20,884 nt of DNA from UBA724 sp964008075 (GCA_964008075.1 CAXGAP010000022.1:1-20884), one strand, 5' to 3'; counted from the first letter of the stretch, positions 6,261 through 15,989 are shown. The notes: generated by a model from the sequence alone, not told the origin. Made by a program: numbers and translations.

Positions 6261-6565
6261 GACAAAGTCTGTTGGAAATTCTTCGTGGTTCTTTTTTGGT
6301 ACAACAGGGTGCAATGAGGAATTGGCGACTCATTATTTTCTTCTTTTTTCTGGCGGGGATTATGATTGCGTCTTCTCACAACATCGACCAAAAGGTGATG
6401 GAGATTTCAGATCTAAACACTGAAATCCAAGATTTAAAAAGTCAATTTGCTGAAACAAGAACCAAGGCCATGTATATGCGTCTTGAGACTGAAGTAAAAA
6501 CCAAACTGTCCGAGCGTGGGTTTGTGTCCTCAGTCACTCCTCCCACTAAAATCATAATTGAATAA
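6257..6565 (+). CDS. ftsL: FtsL-like cell division protein
   Basis: A 102-residue bitopic membrane protein. A short basic cytoplasmic part (1-23) is followed by one membrane helix (about 24-39, LIIFFFFLAGIMIASS) and then a heptad-like stretch around IDQKVMEISDLNTEIQDLKSQ that should form a periplasmic coiled coil. FtsL links FtsQ and FtsB to the FtsW-FtsI synthase pair and helps switch on septal wall synthesis. FtsL sequences diverge strongly, so the call rests on topology, size and its position between rsmH and ftsI. It starts within the rsmH stop codon and ends 1 nt before the ftsI ATG. No separate ftsB lies in the cluster. Confidence 0.85.
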   Translation: MRQSLLEILRGSFLVQQGAMRNWRLIIFFFFLAGIMIASSHNIDQKVMEISDLNTEIQDLKSQFAETRTKAMYMRLETEVKTKLSERGFVSSVTPPTKIIIE

Positions 6566-6566
6566 A

Positions 6567-8426
6567 ATGGAAAAGCAGAAAAAACTGATTTCGAGATTTT
6601 CATTTGTGGTAGTGGGGTTATTTCTACTTGGTTTTGTGATTGGATACAAAATCATACACATCCAATTTGTTGAAGGCGATTCCTTTAAGCTTCTTGCAGA
6701 AAAAACAACAATACAAAATTTTGAAATTCAGCCCATACGTGGAAATATTTATGCGCAAGATGGGAGTTTACTTGCCACTTCGGTTCCGAGATACACCATT
6801 CATTTCGACGCAGCGACTGTCCGTACAAGCCGCTTTGAAAATCATGTTGATGCCCTTTCAGATTCGCTTTCGCAGCTGTTGGGTAAAAGCGCAAATTACT
6901 ATTACAATACACTTGTTGATGCGCACAAAAAGCAGCATCGTTATAGACGTATCGCAAAAGACTTGACCTATGCCCAGATGACTCGCTTGCGAAATTTTCC
7001 TCTTTTTAGGCTAGGGGGTGTGCAAGGCGGCTTGGTGGTCGAACGAAAAACAGTGCGTGAAAAACCACTTGGAAAAATAGCTGAGCGAACCATTGGGTAT
7101 GAACAAGAACAGCCAAATGGAAGTTACGTTCGTGTAGGACTTGAAGGTGCTTTTGGAGATCAGTTGCGAGGTATTCCTGGTTTGCAATTGCGTCAAAGGA
7201 TAGCAAACGGTCAGTGGAAACCATTGAGTGATTCTTATTTGCAAGAGCCACAAGATGGTTATGATGTGCAAACCACACTTGATGTAAACATCCAAGACAT
7301 TACTCATCATGCTTTGCTCGAGGCCCTCGAAAACTTTGAAGCCGATCATGGAACTGCTGTGGTTATGGAAACTGAAACAGGAGCCATTCGTGCAGTGGCA
7401 AACCTTGGTAGAACAGAGGAGGGGAAGTATTATGAAAAACTCAACTATGCAATTGGGGAGTCCCACGAGCCAGGCTCTACTTTTAAACTGATGGCCCTTG
7501 TTGCTGCTTTTGAAGATCAGGTGGTTGACACCACTTCGGTTTTTGATACCCAAAATGGGGAGTTGACATTTTACTCAAAATATAAAGTGCGTGACTCTCG
7601 AAAAGGTGGGTATGGCAAAATTCCCATTACCGAAATTTTTGAGCGCTCATCTAACACTGGAATGGTTCAGGCAATTTATGACCACTATAAGAAAAAGCCT
7701 GAACAATTTGTGAATCGCCTTATGAACATGGGTTTAAGTGAGCCACTGGGATTGCCAATTGTAGGAGAGGGCAAGCCATTGATCCCACATCCTGACAAAA
7801 AGGGTTGGAGTGGGATCTCTCTTCCATGGATGGCATATGGATATGGGGTTTTACTCACACCAATGCAGATTCTCACGTTTTATAACGCCATTGCAAACGA
7901 TGGGGTGATGGTCAAACCCAGATTTATTAAGCGTACGCAAGATGCTGGGAGTAAAATGAAGAGAAAGTCTGAAGTGGAAATCATCTCTGCATCTGTTTGT
8001 TCAAAAGAGACAATAGGAAAAGTTAAAAGTTTATTGAAAGGGGTGGTTGAAAAGCCATGGGGTACAGCACATAATATTTACGATCCAAACTTTGCTATCG
8101 CTGGAAAAACAGGCACATGTCAGTTGGATTATAACACTGAGGAGATACAGTATGTAGCGAGCTTTGTGGGGTATTTTCCTTCAGATCGACCAAAGTACTC
8201 ATGCATTGTTGTGGTTCATCGACCAAATAAAGAAAAGGGGTACTTCGGAAGTACAGCGGCAGCACCTGTGTTCCAAAAAATCGCTCACAAATTATACAGT
8301 TCAATCCCAGTAGAAACCAAGCTTAGTCGCAAACGCTATTTGGAAATCACCCAGCGTAAAATGGAGACAAGCAAAGGGGTTGTTGATGCAAAAGTAGATG
8401 TAAAAAAAACACAAAATAAATCCTGA
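6567..8426 (+). CDS. ftsI: Septal peptidoglycan transpeptidase FtsI (penicillin-binding protein 3 type)
   Basis: A 619-residue class B penicillin-binding protein. It has one N-terminal membrane anchor (about 11-30), a pedestal domain starting around QPIRGNIYAQDGSLLA, and a transpeptidase domain with nucleophile Ser304 in STFK (304-307), SSN at 361-363 and KTG at 514-516. It cross-links septal peptidoglycan with FtsW as partner. The frame can be read from a TTG at 6558, but the ATG at 6567 is preferred, 1 nt after the ftsL stop. After the transpeptidase end (about residue 560) there is only a basic tail of some 55 residues. I see no PASTA domain, which many Bacteroidota homologues carry there. 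The stop TGA shares one base with the murE ATG. Confidence 0.95.
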   Translation: MEKQKKLISRFSFVVVGLFLLGFVIGYKIIHIQFVEGDSFKLLAEKTTIQNFEIQPIRGNIYAQDGSLLATSVPRYTIHFDAATVRTSRFENHVDALSDSLSQLLGKSANYYYNTLVDAHKKQHRYRRIAKDLTYAQMTRLRNFPLFRLGGVQGGLVVERKTVREKPLGKIAERTIGYEQEQPNGSYVRVGLEGAFGDQLRGIPGLQLRQRIANGQWKPLSDSYLQEPQDGYDVQTTLDVNIQDITHHALLEALENFEADHGTAVVMETETGAIRAVANLGRTEEGKYYEKLNYAIGESHEPGSTFKLMALVAAFEDQVVDTTSVFDTQNGELTFYSKYKVRDSRKGGYGKIPITEIFERSSNTGMVQAIYDHYKKKPEQFVNRLMNMGLSEPLGLPIVGEGKPLIPHPDKKGWSGISLPWMAYGYGVLLTPMQILTFYNAIANDGVMVKPRFIKRTQDAGSKMKRKSEVEIISASVCSKETIGKVKSLLKGVVEKPWGTAHNIYDPNFAIAGKTGTCQLDYNTEEIQYVASFVGYFPSDRPKYSCIVVVHRPNKEKGYFGSTAAAPVFQKIAHKLYSSIPVETKLSRKRYLEITQRKMETSKGVVDAKVDVKKTQNKS

Positions 8427-9883
8427 TGCAACTCAAAGAATTACTTTTTGGTGTATCCATCGACGCTGTGTTAGGGTTAACATCAGTATCGATTCAGGGT
8501 GTTACATCTGATTCTCGTGCGCTAGGACCAAATTCACTGTTTGTAGCCATTCGTGGCGAACATCATGACGGGCATGACCACATCAGCGATGCTGTGAAAA
8601 AGGGGGCAGTTGCTGTTCTTTGTGAAAAGCTACCCAAAAAACAAAAAGAGGGTGTCACCTATGTGCAGACGCTCCAATCCCGAAGCGCTTATGCTGTTGT
8701 CGCATCTAATTATCACAACAATCCTTCGTCCAAACTTAGCCTTATAGGTGTCACCGGTACCAATGGAAAAACATCGATTGTTCAACTGTTGTTTGAAGTC
8801 TTTCAGCACCTAGGATTTTCTGTTGGAAAGTTGTCCACAATCGAAAATGCGATTAACGAGCACATCTACCCAGCAACACACACAACCCCTGACCCAATGG
8901 AGATTAATTCTTTTTTGGCAAAAATGGTTGAAGCAGGAGTAACGCATTGCTTTATGGAGGTTTCATCTCATGGAATCGATCAGTACCGAATCGGAGGGTT
9001 ACAGTTCAGAGGTGGGGTGTTTACAAATCTCACCCATGATCACCTCGATTATCACAAAACATTTAAAAGTTACAGGGATACCAAAAAGAAGTTTTTTGAT
9101 CTTCTTCCAGAAACTGCTTTTGCACTCACAAACAATGATGATAAAAATGGAGCATATATGCTCCAAAATTGTGCTGCCAAGAAACACTCATTTGCCTTAA
9201 AAAATACTGCTGAGTTTAAAGCAAAAATCATTGAACATGATTTTTCTGGAATGCAATTGCGAGTAGATGGCATAGAGACATGGGTTGCATTGGTTGGAGA
9301 CTTCAATGCATCCAATATGCTAGCAGTGTATGCATGTACACAATTACTGGGTGAGAGTATTGATCAGAGTTTAAGTACGTTGAGTGCTGTTGAGCCAGTC
9401 TCAGGACGATTTAACGTCGTTAGTGGAAGTCATCCAATTCGAGCGATTGTCGATTATGCCCACACGCCCGACGCTTTGCAGCATGTGCTAGAAACCATCA
9501 ATAAAATCAGGACTGGGAATGAGATTCTGATTACTGTTTTTGGTTGTGGTGGGGGTCGCGATAAGGCAAAGCGCCCACTGATGGGGAAGATTGCCTCCAC
9601 TTTGAGTGATAAAGTGATTTTCACATCCGACAACCCTCGCAATGAAGATCCAGAAAAGATTATCAAACAAATCGAAGCAGGTGTTCCAGCAGAGCATTTT
9701 AAAAAATATATCAGCATTTCAAGCCGATCACAAGCGATAAAAACAGCCTGTCAACTTGCACATAAAGGGGATATCATCTTGCTAGCAGGTAAGGGGCATG
9801 AAACATATCAAGATGTCAAGGGAGAACGATTGGCGTTTGACGATGCAAAGGAGTTAAAGAAACATTTACAAAACAAGAGCTAA
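8426..9883 (+). CDS. murE: UDP-MurNAc-L-Ala-D-Glu:meso-diaminopimelate ligase MurE
   Basis: A 485-residue cytoplasmic ATP-dependent ligase that adds the third amino acid of the peptide stem. The order is an N-terminal UDP-binding domain with TSDSR at about 27-31, a central ATPase domain with P-loop TGTNGKT (110-116), and a C-terminal domain with the substrate-selecting motif DNPR at 402-405 (DNPRNEDP). That motif is the known signature of enzymes that add meso-diaminopimelate rather than lysine, so the wall is of the diaminopimelate type. It shares one base with the ftsI stop and one base with the mraY start. The length is normal. Confidence 0.96.
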   Translation: MQLKELLFGVSIDAVLGLTSVSIQGVTSDSRALGPNSLFVAIRGEHHDGHDHISDAVKKGAVAVLCEKLPKKQKEGVTYVQTLQSRSAYAVVASNYHNNPSSKLSLIGVTGTNGKTSIVQLLFEVFQHLGFSVGKLSTIENAINEHIYPATHTTPDPMEINSFLAKMVEAGVTHCFMEVSSHGIDQYRIGGLQFRGGVFTNLTHDHLDYHKTFKSYRDTKKKFFDLLPETAFALTNNDDKNGAYMLQNCAAKKHSFALKNTAEFKAKIIEHDFSGMQLRVDGIETWVALVGDFNASNMLAVYACTQLLGESIDQSLSTLSAVEPVSGRFNVVSGSHPIRAIVDYAHTPDALQHVLETINKIRTGNEILITVFGCGGGRDKAKRPLMGKIASTLSDKVIFTSDNPRNEDPEKIIKQIEAGVPAEHFKKYISISSRSQAIKTACQLAHKGDIILLAGKGHETYQDVKGERLAFDDAKELKKHLQNKS

Positions 9884-11079
9884 TGTTATACTATCTGTTT
9901 GAATATTTTGAGAAAGAATTTCAGCTGCCAGGCGCAGGGCTCTTTCAATTCATTAGTTTTCGCGCTTCCATTGCAATCATCTTTTCTCTATTGGTTTCAT
10001 TGATTTTTGGTAAGCGAATCATTCAGCTATTGAAACGATTTCAGATGGGCGAAAGCATTCGAGATCTCGGATTGGCTGGCCAGAAAGAAAAAGCAGGAAC
10101 GCCAACGATGGGGGGCCTCATTATCATACTTGCAACGCTTGTACCTGTATTGTTAATTGCAAAACTCGACAACATCTATATCCTTCTTTTGATCATGACA
10201 ACTCTGTGGATGGGGTCGATTGGTTTTATTGATGATTATATCAAAATAAAGCGTAAGAATAAAGAAGGACTTAAAGGTAGGTTTAAAATCATTGGTCAGG
10301 TTGGATTGGGTCTTATTGTAGGGATTACACTTTATTTCCATCCCGATGTTACGATACGTGAAAACGCTACGATCGGACAGGTAGTGGAGATTAACGAGAA
10401 ATCGACAAAAACCACAATCCCACTGTTGAAAAACAATGAGTTTGATTATGCTGATGTGATTACATGGATTGATGAATCTTGGTCTGTGTATGCTTGGTTG
10501 GTGTTTATTCCCTTTGTGATTTTCATTGTAACAGCAGTTTCAAATGGTGCAAACCTAACAGATGGCATCGATGGTTTGGCAGCAGGAACTGCAACCCTGA
10601 TCGTGTTGGTTTTAGGTGTTTTTGCATGGGTTTCGGGGAACATTATTTTTTCAGATTACCTCAATGTGATGTACATCCAAAACGTTAGTGAACTGGTAAT
10701 TTTTATCGCTGCATTTGCTGGGGGTCTTGTTGGATTTTTGTGGTACAACACCTATCCAGCGCAGGTATTCATGGGCGATACAGGGAGCCTTACCATTGGA
10801 GGAATTATTGCTGTTCTTGCCCTTTCAGTTCGTAAAGAATTACTTATCCCAGTATTGTGTGGTGTATTCTTTGTCGAGAGCTTGTCAGTTATATTACAAG
10901 TTGGATACTTCAAATACACCAAAAAGAAAACAGGTGTTGGAAAGCGAATTTTCTTAATGGCACCTGTCCATCACCACTTCCAAAAACAAGGGTATCACGA
11001 AAGCAAAATTGTGACTCGTTTTTGGATCATCACGATTGCACTAGCAATCATTTCACTAGCAACCCTAAAAATCAGATAG
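9883..11079 (+). CDS. mraY: Phospho-N-acetylmuramoyl-pentapeptide transferase MraY
   Basis: A 398-residue polytopic membrane enzyme that transfers phospho-MurNAc-pentapeptide to undecaprenyl phosphate, making lipid I. The diagnostic motifs are present: the acidic pair in GFIDDYIKI, NLTDGIDGLAAG, FMGDTGSLTIGG and the histidine motif APVHHHFQKQG near the C terminus. About ten membrane helices can be counted. It is nearly 40 residues longer than the E. coli enzyme because of a polar insert (roughly residues 149-195, HPDVTIREN...YADVITW) between helices, which is probably extracytoplasmic and is seen in Bacteroidota enzymes. The ATG overlaps the murE stop by one base, and murD follows after 3 nt. 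Confidence 0.96.
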   Translation: MLYYLFEYFEKEFQLPGAGLFQFISFRASIAIIFSLLVSLIFGKRIIQLLKRFQMGESIRDLGLAGQKEKAGTPTMGGLIIILATLVPVLLIAKLDNIYILLLIMTTLWMGSIGFIDDYIKIKRKNKEGLKGRFKIIGQVGLGLIVGITLYFHPDVTIRENATIGQVVEINEKSTKTTIPLLKNNEFDYADVITWIDESWSVYAWLVFIPFVIFIVTAVSNGANLTDGIDGLAAGTATLIVLVLGVFAWVSGNIIFSDYLNVMYIQNVSELVIFIAAFAGGLVGFLWYNTYPAQVFMGDTGSLTIGGIIAVLALSVRKELLIPVLCGVFFVESLSVILQVGYFKYTKKKTGVGKRIFLMAPVHHHFQKQGYHESKIVTRFWIITIALAIISLATLKIR

Positions 11080-11082
11080 CCA

Positions 11083-12384
11083 ATGTCAAAGCATATGATC
11101 GTATTGGGTGGAGGTAAAAGTGGGGTTGGCGCAGCTTTGCTTGGGCATCAACTCGGCTATAAAGTTTTTGTGAGTGACAAAGGGTCAATAGGAACGTCAT
11201 TCCAAACAGAATTGGATGATCATCAGATCCAGTGGGAACAGGGCCAACACACAACAGCACAAATCCTAAAAGCAGATTTGGTTATCAAAAGTCCAGGGAT
11301 TCCCTCAAACATACCAATTGTTGAAACGATAAGATCCTCTGAGATTCCCTTGCTTTCTGAAATCGAATTTGCCTCACTTCATACCGATGCTGAGTTGATT
11401 GGTATCACTGGCACCAATGGAAAGACAACAACTGCAATGCTCACCCATCACTTATTGGCATCGGCAGGGAAATCAGTCGCACTTGCTGGAAACATAGGCG
11501 AGAGCTTTGCTAAAGCCATCACGACAAACTCACCAGATTATTGGGTGCTTGAACTGAGTAGTTTTCAACTGGAGGATATCCTATCCTTTCACCCACGCTA
11601 TGCAGTGATGACAAGTCTTACGCCAGACCATTTGGATCGATACAACAACAGTTTTGATCGCTATGTAGATGCGAAGTTTTGCATGCTAAAAAACCAAACA
11701 GAGGAGGACTATTTCATACATGATGACACAGATGATGAAATCAAGTCGGCTCTCGAACGACACAAGCCCAAATCGCAACGCATACCCTATACAGATAAAA
11801 AAATAAAGGACAAACGATTTAATTCAATTGATATGATACGAATTGACAACCCCTCGTTGGAGGGTATTCACAATTCCAAAAATGCAATGGCTGCAGCGAC
11901 CATTGCACAATTGGTCAATATTCGCAAACAAACAATCAGGGAGAGTTTGCAAACTTTTAAAGGGGCTCCTCACCGACTGGAAAAGGTATTGAGCATCTTG
12001 AAAGTAGATTATATAAATGACTCTAAAGCAACAAATGTAAACGCAACATATTACGCTCTTGAAAGCATGACGCGTCCGACGATTTGGATTGTTGGAGGCG
12101 TTGACAAAGGAAATGACTATACAAAGTTATTGCCTTTGGTTCGCAAAAATGTAAAAGCGATTATATGCTTGGGGCTCAACAACGAAAAAATCATCGATTG
12201 CTTCTCGCCAGTGGTAAATCTTTTGGTTGAGGCAGGGTCGATGTTTGAGGCGGTTCAGGCGTCATATGATTTGGCAAAAAAAGGAGATACAGTGTTATTG
12301 TCGCCTGCTTGTGCAAGCTTTGACCTTTTTGAGGACTATGAAGATCGCGGCAATCAATTTAAACAACTTGTTCGTCAACTATAA
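11083..12384 (+). CDS. murD: UDP-N-acetylmuramoyl-L-alanine:D-glutamate ligase MurD
   Basis: A 433-residue cytoplasmic ligase that adds D-glutamate to UDP-MurNAc-L-alanine using ATP. It starts with a Rossmann-like UDP-binding segment (VLGGGKSGVGAA, about 6-17). The P-loop TGTNGKTTT follows at 109-117. The ligase family motifs LSSFQLE and LTPDHLDRY follow, and the third domain contains NDSKATN and the end block LSPACASFDLFEDYEDRGNQF that is characteristic of MurD. Gaps to mraY and ftsW are 3 nt each, so it is an internal operon gene. Length and motifs are ordinary. Confidence 0.96.
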   Translation: MSKHMIVLGGGKSGVGAALLGHQLGYKVFVSDKGSIGTSFQTELDDHQIQWEQGQHTTAQILKADLVIKSPGIPSNIPIVETIRSSEIPLLSEIEFASLHTDAELIGITGTNGKTTTAMLTHHLLASAGKSVALAGNIGESFAKAITTNSPDYWVLELSSFQLEDILSFHPRYAVMTSLTPDHLDRYNNSFDRYVDAKFCMLKNQTEEDYFIHDDTDDEIKSALERHKPKSQRIPYTDKKIKDKRFNSIDMIRIDNPSLEGIHNSKNAMAAATIAQLVNIRKQTIRESLQTFKGAPHRLEKVLSILKVDYINDSKATNVNATYYALESMTRPTIWIVGGVDKGNDYTKLLPLVRKNVKAIICLGLNNEKIIDCFSPVVNLLVEAGSMFEAVQASYDLAKKGDTVLLSPACASFDLFEDYEDRGNQFKQLVRQL

Positions 12385-12387
12385 TTT

Positions 12388-13569
12388 ATGCGATTCATCA
12401 CAAAACATATTCACGGAGATCGAGCAATTTGGGCTATTGTAGCTCTGTTGTCGGTTTTTTCGTTTCTACCAGTGTATAGTGCAAGCTCTAATCTGGTGTA
12501 TGTTTTAGGGATTGGGTCTGTTACTGGTCATTTGATCAAACACGTTGCCATTGTTTTGATTGGGATCAGTATCATGTATGCTGTCCATCGCATCCCATTC
12601 AAATACTTTAGTGGTTTGTCTGTCATCACGCTGCCTATTGTTTGGCTATTATTGATTTATACTGCTCTACAAGGAAACCTGATTGAGGGGGCAAACGCAA
12701 GTCGCTGGATCAAAATCCCCATTCTTGGCTTATCTTTTCAAACGTCAACTCTTGCGTCGGTTGTGTTGATGGTTTATGTGGCTAGATACTTGTCTGTCAA
12801 CAAAGACAAAAATATCAATTTTTGGCGAAGTTTACTTGTACTATGGTTACCAGTCATGTTGGTCATCGCCACGATTTTACCTGCAAATTTATCTACAGCA
12901 GCACTGATAGGTGTTTTGGTATTTGTCTTAGCTTTTATTGGTGGCTATCCCAAAAAATATTTACTGTTGATGTTGGGTATAGCGACGCTTTTTCTCAGCT
13001 TGTTTATCATGACAGCTAAGGCTTATCCAGATGCTTTTCCAAATCGTATTGACACTTGGATCAGTCGCATCGACAGCTTTACAGGAAAGGGAGATGCAAA
13101 CACAAATTATCAAGTTGAGCGAGCAAAAATTGCAATTGCAACAGGTGGGGTGGTTGGCAAAGGTGCTGGCAAAAGTGTAATGAAAAATTTATTGCCCCAA
13201 AGCACCTCAGATTTTATCTATGCCATCATCACTGAGGAATATGGCAGTGCTGGGGGCTTGAGTTTATTGTTTTTATACCTCTTGCTTTTGTTCCGAATAT
13301 TTATGTGTGTGTATAAAGCAAACGACTTCTTTGGGCAACTGCTCATCATTGGCGTAGGTCTTCCCATCATTATACAATCATTGGTGAACATGGGTGTAGC
13401 TGTTTCGGTTTTTCCTGTTACAGGACAGCCCCTGCCACTGATCAGTAGTGGTGGAACTTCTATATGGATGACATTTCTTGCACTTGGCATTGTTCAAAGT
13501 GTAACTGCAGGCCGCATGGCTGAAAACGACGAAAAAAACCCTTTAGCAATATTAAGTGAAGCAGTTTAA
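12388..13569 (+). CDS. ftsW: Septal peptidoglycan glycosyltransferase FtsW (SEDS family)
   Basis: A 393-residue integral membrane protein with about ten helices. It belongs to the SEDS family that polymerises lipid II into glycan strands, and it works with the FtsI encoded three genes upstream. Recognisable conserved parts are YSASSNL near the first loop, GANASRWI after helix 3, the family block SDFIYAIITEEYG with D275 and E283-E284, and PLPLISSGGTSIW near the end. Position within the dcw cluster between murD and murG makes FtsW rather than the elongation homologue RodA the right name. Its last 14 bases overlap murG. Confidence 0.95.
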   Translation: MRFITKHIHGDRAIWAIVALLSVFSFLPVYSASSNLVYVLGIGSVTGHLIKHVAIVLIGISIMYAVHRIPFKYFSGLSVITLPIVWLLLIYTALQGNLIEGANASRWIKIPILGLSFQTSTLASVVLMVYVARYLSVNKDKNINFWRSLLVLWLPVMLVIATILPANLSTAALIGVLVFVLAFIGGYPKKYLLLMLGIATLFLSLFIMTAKAYPDAFPNRIDTWISRIDSFTGKGDANTNYQVERAKIAIATGGVVGKGAGKSVMKNLLPQSTSDFIYAIITEEYGSAGGLSLLFLYLLLLFRIFMCVYKANDFFGQLLIIGVGLPIIIQSLVNMGVAVSVFPVTGQPLPLISSGGTSIWMTFLALGIVQSVTAGRMAENDEKNPLAILSEAV

Positions 13570-14647
13570 AACCATATTGTCTGGTGGAGGAACAGGGGGT
13601 CATATCTTCCCAGCCCTAGCCATTGCCAACGCCCTGAAAAGCGAAAAGGCACATGCTGATATATTGTTTGTTGGAGCCAATCGACGAATGGAAATGAAGC
13701 AAGTTCCCGAAGCAGGGTTTCCGATTCAAGGGCTGTGGATTTCAGGATTTCAGCGCAAACTGTCGATTCGAAATTTGATGTTTCCTTTTAAGCTCATTGT
13801 GAGTTTATGTAGTTCGTATTTTATTTTAAAGAAATTCAAGCCTCAAATAGTGATTGGCACTGGGGGATTTGCCAGTGGACCATTGTTGTATATGGCAACA
13901 CGAATGAACATCCCTTCTCTGATACAAGAGCAAAATGCTCTTCCTGGGATCACCAACCGATTGCTGGGCAAGCATGTACATCGCATTTGCATTGCACATA
14001 AAGAGGCAGCTTCGTTTTTTCCAAAGCACAAAACACATATAACAGGAAACCCTTTACGAGCAGAGTTGATTCCTTTTACTATCAGTACCAAAGAGGCAAG
14101 AAAAAAGATGAAGCTTGCACAATCAAAAACAACCTTACTCGTTGTTGGGGGTAGTCTTGGGTCAAAACGAATGAATGAGCTCATGGCTGATCACTGCAAC
14201 AGAATCACTCAAATGGGCGTTCAAATCATATGGCAATGTGGTTCACTTTACAAAAAAGAATATTTGCCATTGCAAAAAAATAATATTCATATCACTGCGT
14301 TTATTGGTGATATGACAACAGCCTATGCAGCTGCTGATGTTATTATTTCTCGAGCAGGAGCTCTTGCTGTTTCAGAACTATGTCAAGTGGGTAAGGCAGT
14401 TTTGTTTATTCCATCGCCCAATGTTGCAGAAAATCACCAGTACAAAAACGCGATCGCAATTGCCAATGAAGAAGCAGCAGTGGTTATAGAGGAAAAGGAA
14501 TTGGAGCATAGATTTCAATATGAGACAGATGCACTTCTGACTGACGTTGAGTTGCGTACAAAGCTGGGTAAAAAAATCAAAAAATTGGCAAAGCCAAATG
14601 CGACCAAATCGATAGTCGAACAAATTAATGCCCTAGTCAATGATTAA
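13556..14647 (+). CDS. murG: Undecaprenyl-diphospho-muramoylpentapeptide beta-N-acetylglucosaminyltransferase MurG
   Basis: A 363-residue membrane-associated GT-B glycosyltransferase that adds GlcNAc from UDP-GlcNAc to lipid I, forming lipid II. The N-terminal glycine-rich loop GGGTGGHIFPA begins at residue 10. GTGGFASGPLLY and the block EQNALPGITNR follow, and in the second half VVGGSLGSKRMN and the UDP-binding ISRAGALAVSELC are present. The start must be the GTG at 13556, because no ATG lies between it and the glycine-rich loop; this places 14 nt of overlap with ftsW. The murC ATG begins 8 nt before its stop ends. Confidence 0.95.
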   Translation: MKQFKTILSGGGTGGHIFPALAIANALKSEKAHADILFVGANRRMEMKQVPEAGFPIQGLWISGFQRKLSIRNLMFPFKLIVSLCSSYFILKKFKPQIVIGTGGFASGPLLYMATRMNIPSLIQEQNALPGITNRLLGKHVHRICIAHKEAASFFPKHKTHITGNPLRAELIPFTISTKEARKKMKLAQSKTTLLVVGGSLGSKRMNELMADHCNRITQMGVQIIWQCGSLYKKEYLPLQKNNIHITAFIGDMTTAYAAADVIISRAGALAVSELCQVGKAVLFIPSPNVAENHQYKNAIAIANEEAAVVIEEKELEHRFQYETDALLTDVELRTKLGKKIKKLAKPNATKSIVEQINALVND

Positions 14648-15989
14648 ACAGCAAGTTTGTTTCTTGGGTATTGGAGGGATTGGAATGTCAGCCCTAGCGC
14701 AGTATTTCGTTCAGCAAGGTCACGACGTGTTTGGGTATGATCGAATTGCATCGGAAATCACTGATAAGCTAAGTCAAATCGGAGCAACAGTGCATCACCA
14801 CGACAGTGTTGAGAGCATTCCAGAAGCATGTACCGACAAAAGCAAAACAACTGTAGTCTACACCCCTGCAATGCCTAAAGACTCCCCCCAGTTTGGATTT
14901 TTCAAATCAACTGGCTTTGACATTTTTAAGCGCTCTGAAGTACTTGGCGAGTTGAGCAAAGAAATACACTGTTTAGCTGTTGGTGGAACGCATGGAAAAA
15001 CAACAACCTCTTCAATTCTTGCACATTTATTGCGAGAAAGTGGTAAAAAGATCACTGCCTTTTTAGGTGGGATATCAACCAATTTTGGATCGAATTTTAT
15101 TAGCGATGGAACAGAGCATATGGTAGTGGAGGCAGATGAATTTGATCGCTCTTTTCTTAAACTTCACCCCGATCTACTATGTATTACTTCGATGGATGCA
15201 GATCATTTGGATGTCTATCAAAATGGAAAAAAATTAGAAGAAAGTTATAAAGCCTTCGCATCACTTGTTTCCAACCCAAATGATCGTTGGATAAAAGATG
15301 GTCTTGAGGTTTCTGGCTTATCCTTTGGCACAGCTTCAAAATCCGATGTTCGTGTGCAAAACATCAAAACCGAAAATGGCCATTATATTTTTGATTTTTA
15401 CAGTACAGATCAAATTTTGCGCAACCTTCAGTTCGGCCTTCCTGGTGCGCATAATTTGATGAATGCAACAGTGGCTATAGCAATGGCATTGTCTGTTGGA
15501 TGCGATCCGAATTCAATTGCAAAAGCATTGCAAAGTTTTAAAGGGGTTGATAGACGATTCAGCATCCGAATGAAGAAACCTTGTGTACTGATAGACGACT
15601 ACGCCCATCACCCAACTGAGATCGATCAAATGGCACAATCGGTTCAAGAGTTTTACCCCTCATCTAAAAAAACAATAGCTGTTTTTCAGCCTCATTTATT
15701 TTCGAGGACGCGAGACTTTTGTGATGGATTTGCAGAAAGCCTATCACAGTTCGATCACACCTTACTCCTCGATATCTACCCAGCACGTGAGTTACCAATT
15801 CCTGGTGTTACAAGCCAATCGATTCGAGACAGCATGCGTGGGTCTGCAGAAATTGTATCAAAAAACCAATTGCTCGAAAAAGTGGTTGATGCTTGTGCCG
15901 ACGTGGTTGTGTTTATGGGTGCAGGGGATATTGCAGACGAGGTTCAACCAATTGTGGAACATCTAAAACGAAAATCATATGTTGGTTAG
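14640..15989 (+). CDS. murC: UDP-N-acetylmuramate:L-alanine ligase MurC
   Basis: A 449-residue cytoplasmic ligase that adds the first amino acid, L-alanine, to UDP-MurNAc. It starts with the dinucleotide-type fold FLGIGGIGMSALA (about 8-20). The MurC-specific P-loop GTHGKTT lies at 116-122, where His replaces the Asn found in MurD and MurE. MVVEADEFDRSFL, MDADHLDVY and, in the third domain, IDDYAHHPTEI follow as expected. It overlaps murG by 8 nt and ftsQ by 11 nt. In enterobacteria ddl lies between murC and ftsQ; here it is absent, which is usual for this phylum. Confidence 0.96.
   Translation: MIKQQVCFLGIGGIGMSALAQYFVQQGHDVFGYDRIASEITDKLSQIGATVHHHDSVESIPEACTDKSKTTVVYTPAMPKDSPQFGFFKSTGFDIFKRSEVLGELSKEIHCLAVGGTHGKTTTSSILAHLLRESGKKITAFLGGISTNFGSNFISDGTEHMVVEADEFDRSFLKLHPDLLCITSMDADHLDVYQNGKKLEESYKAFASLVSNPNDRWIKDGLEVSGLSFGTASKSDVRVQNIKTENGHYIFDFYSTDQILRNLQFGLPGAHNLMNATVAIAMALSVGCDPNSIAKALQSFKGVDRRFSIRMKKPCVLIDDYAHHPTEIDQMAQSVQEFYPSSKKTIAVFQPHLFSRTRDFCDGFAESLSQFDHTLLLDIYPARELPIPGVTSQSIRDSMRGSAEIVSKNQLLEKVVDACADVVVFMGAGDIADEVQPIVEHLKRKSYVG

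Noticed and set aside
7011..7553. A 180-codon open frame on the minus strand opposite ftsI.
   Set aside because: It is antisense to a well-conserved gene, its translation shows no recognisable motif, and similar antisense frames occur opposite other genes here.
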